From a virus: 30,500 bases of DNA. The DNA lies in IMG/VR virus record IMGVR_UViG_3300036857_000081, positions 1 to 30,500 of that record, one strand, 5' to 3'. The notes beneath the pieces are model-generated. The model worked only from the letters and a program-made list of their open reading frames with translations, made no database searches and was not told the origin of the DNA. Positions 29,828 through 30,500 of this stretch are shown here, piece by piece (the stretch's first letter is position 1; every line of letters starts with the position of its first letter). Made by a program: the position numbers and the translations under genes.

Positions 29828-30034
29828 GTGTATACAAGGATCGTCACCTACCACAACCGGAAGAAGCGGCGCCGGAAGGCCCAGGCCGCGACGAGCGCGG
29901 GCCCGAAGATCGTCACCTCGATCAGCCGAAAGCGGGCGCGGTTCTTGGCCTATGCCCGCGGCAACGCACCGGAGCATGACGGGGCGCGGCCGGGCGATAA
30001 TTCCCGACCGCGCCTCACGCGACATCGTGCCTAG
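29828..30034 (+). CDS. Possible small basic protein beyond attP
   Basis: 68 aa if started at GTG 29828, which has GGGGG eight bases upstream. It begins VYTRIVTYHNRKKRRRKAQA and is very basic, with SRKRARFLAYARGNAP later; it could bind DNA. The frame is open from 29,672, but that part would cross the tRNA half and an arm repeat. Coding is uncertain. Confidence 0.4.
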   Translation: MYTRIVTYHNRKKRRRKAQAATSAGPKIVTSISRKRARFLAYARGNAPEHDGARPGDNSRPRLTRHRA

Positions 30035-30054
30035 GAGAATGTCTGCTGTGATGA

Positions 30055-30076
30055 GCGGACAGGTTACGCTGTCCGC
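30055..30076. terminator. Hairpin between convergent genes
   Basis: GCGGACAG (30,055-30,062) pairs with CTGTCCGC (30,069-30,076) around loop GTTACG, which holds the stop codon of the minus-strand gene. It lies between convergent reading frames, a natural terminator place, but neither strand has a U-run, so termination is uncertain. Confidence 0.4.
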
Positions 30077-30264
30077 ACGACCCCGCATTGATCTGGGTCA
30101 AAATCGTCGCCCCGCAGTTGAGCGCGCAGCCGGCGGCCCTCGACGCTCTCGGCGTACCAGCGGGCGATCTCGTGGTCATACCAGGGCGGCTCATAGCCGA
30201 GGTAGGAGCGCGCCCAGGACAGCGCCGCCGCCCGTTCCAGCGCGGTGATCGCGCCATCAGTCAT
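30064..30264 (-). CDS. Small hypothetical phage protein
   Basis: 66 aa, ATG at 30264, overlapping the end of the upstream 25-codon frame. It begins MTDGAITALERAAALSWARS, then GYEPPWYDHEIARWYAESVE, with an acidic end. The aromatic-rich middle is seen in small phage proteins. It runs towards the attachment site. Family unknown. Confidence 0.65.
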   Translation of the reverse strand: MTDGAITALERAAALSWARSYLGYEPPWYDHEIARWYAESVEGRRLRAQLRGDDFDPDQCGVVRTA

Positions 30265-30334
30265 GAAAGCCGATCGGCCGAGTGACCAAACCACAAAACT
30301 GGTCGAAGCCCGCGGTCGATTGGTTCTCAGGCAT
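30257..30334 (-). CDS. Possible 25-residue peptide
   Basis: ATG at 30334 within the previous gene's end, stop overlapping the next start. The product begins MPENQSTAGFDQFCGLVTRP. AAGGAAG lies six bases before the ATG, and the frame exactly bridges the two neighbours, which supports translational coupling. It could be a real peptide or only a coupling frame. Confidence 0.4.
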   Translation of the reverse strand: MPENQSTAGFDQFCGLVTRPIGFHD

Positions 30335-30500
30335 TCTGATCTTCCTTCCCTGCGATCAGCCTTGCGATGCGCCGGCAGTTCTCCGCGTTGTAGACATTCG
30401 ACCAGTGAGCGGCATCCTCGCCGCCAGTTGGGCGCCTCTCGAAATATGCGGCCGCCTCATGTAGCCAGTTGATAGCGGCGGCCGAAGTGATGGCGGCGGT
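30327..30500 (-). CDS. Partial small phage protein, C-terminal part
   Basis: 57 residues before the stop at 30,329-30,327; the start lies beyond the right edge. Visible sequence includes WLHEAAAYFERRPTGGEDAA, then HWSNVYNAENCRRIARLIAG. The 'YFE-RPTGGED-AHW-NV-NAENCR-IA' pattern is common in small proteins of phages infecting alphaproteobacteria and relatives, of unknown role. It shows that phage genes continue past the attachment site. Confidence 0.75.
   Translation of the reverse strand, partial: TAAITSAAAINWLHEAAAYFERRPTGGEDAAHWSNVYNAENCRRIARLIAGKEDQNA

Overview
The window is part of the genome of a temperate, short-tailed (P22-like podovirus) phage of a GC-rich bacterium, most likely an alphaproteobacterium; the host is inferred from base composition, a GcrA/Myb-like HTH protein and general resemblance, and no host gene is visible. 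Head and tail genes match the P22 plan: terminase, a 725-codon portal, scaffold, P22-type coat, gp4-like and gp10-like tail factors, and ejection proteins. Genes are packed with ATGA, TGATG or GTGA overlaps, so most starts could be fixed by coupling.

Layout. Positions 1-19,567 (minus strand) are the late operon, read from right to left: a NusG/RfaH-like factor, terminase small and large subunits, small genes, portal, scaffold, coat, connector, a block of six fibre/adhesin-like genes, then internal (ejection) proteins running off the left edge. Positions 19,554-24,164 (minus) hold the early replication and DNA-modification genes: Cro-like repressor, zinc-ribbon protein, Dam-type methylase with an internal 48-bp repeat, VRR-NUC nuclease, RepA/AAA_25-type helicase and small genes. 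An array of GCGCCAATTC repeats (20,013-20,202) separates early from late genes. Positions 24,165-24,760 are the lysogeny switch: divergent cro and cI with five 15-bp palindromic operator-like sites. Positions 25,006-28,684 (plus) carry about ten very small overlapping genes, then a Sak4-like ATPase and a DUF669/SSB-like protein (recombination module) and an excisionase-like gene. Positions 28,522-29,598 are a tyrosine integrase, followed by the attachment site at 29,636-29,696, which is the 3' half of a tRNA-Ser(GCU). Beyond it minus-strand phage genes resume and run off the right edge.

The half tRNA points towards the integrase and lacks its 5' half, while phage-like genes continue beyond it. 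This fits attP of an unintegrated (circular or permuted) phage genome better than a prophage junction. No lysis cassette is seen, so it should lie outside the window.

Proposed logic, by inference: CI binds operators in the cro/cI gap and in front of the rightward small-gene operon, silencing both. After induction, leftward early transcription makes the replication proteins and then the NusG-like factor, which could help polymerase read through the roughly 19-kb late operon. The repeat array, a DnaA box in a hairpin loop (23,808) and a perfect 22-bp palindrome (25,088) are unexplained control or replication signals. All calls come from reading the sequence; no database search was run.
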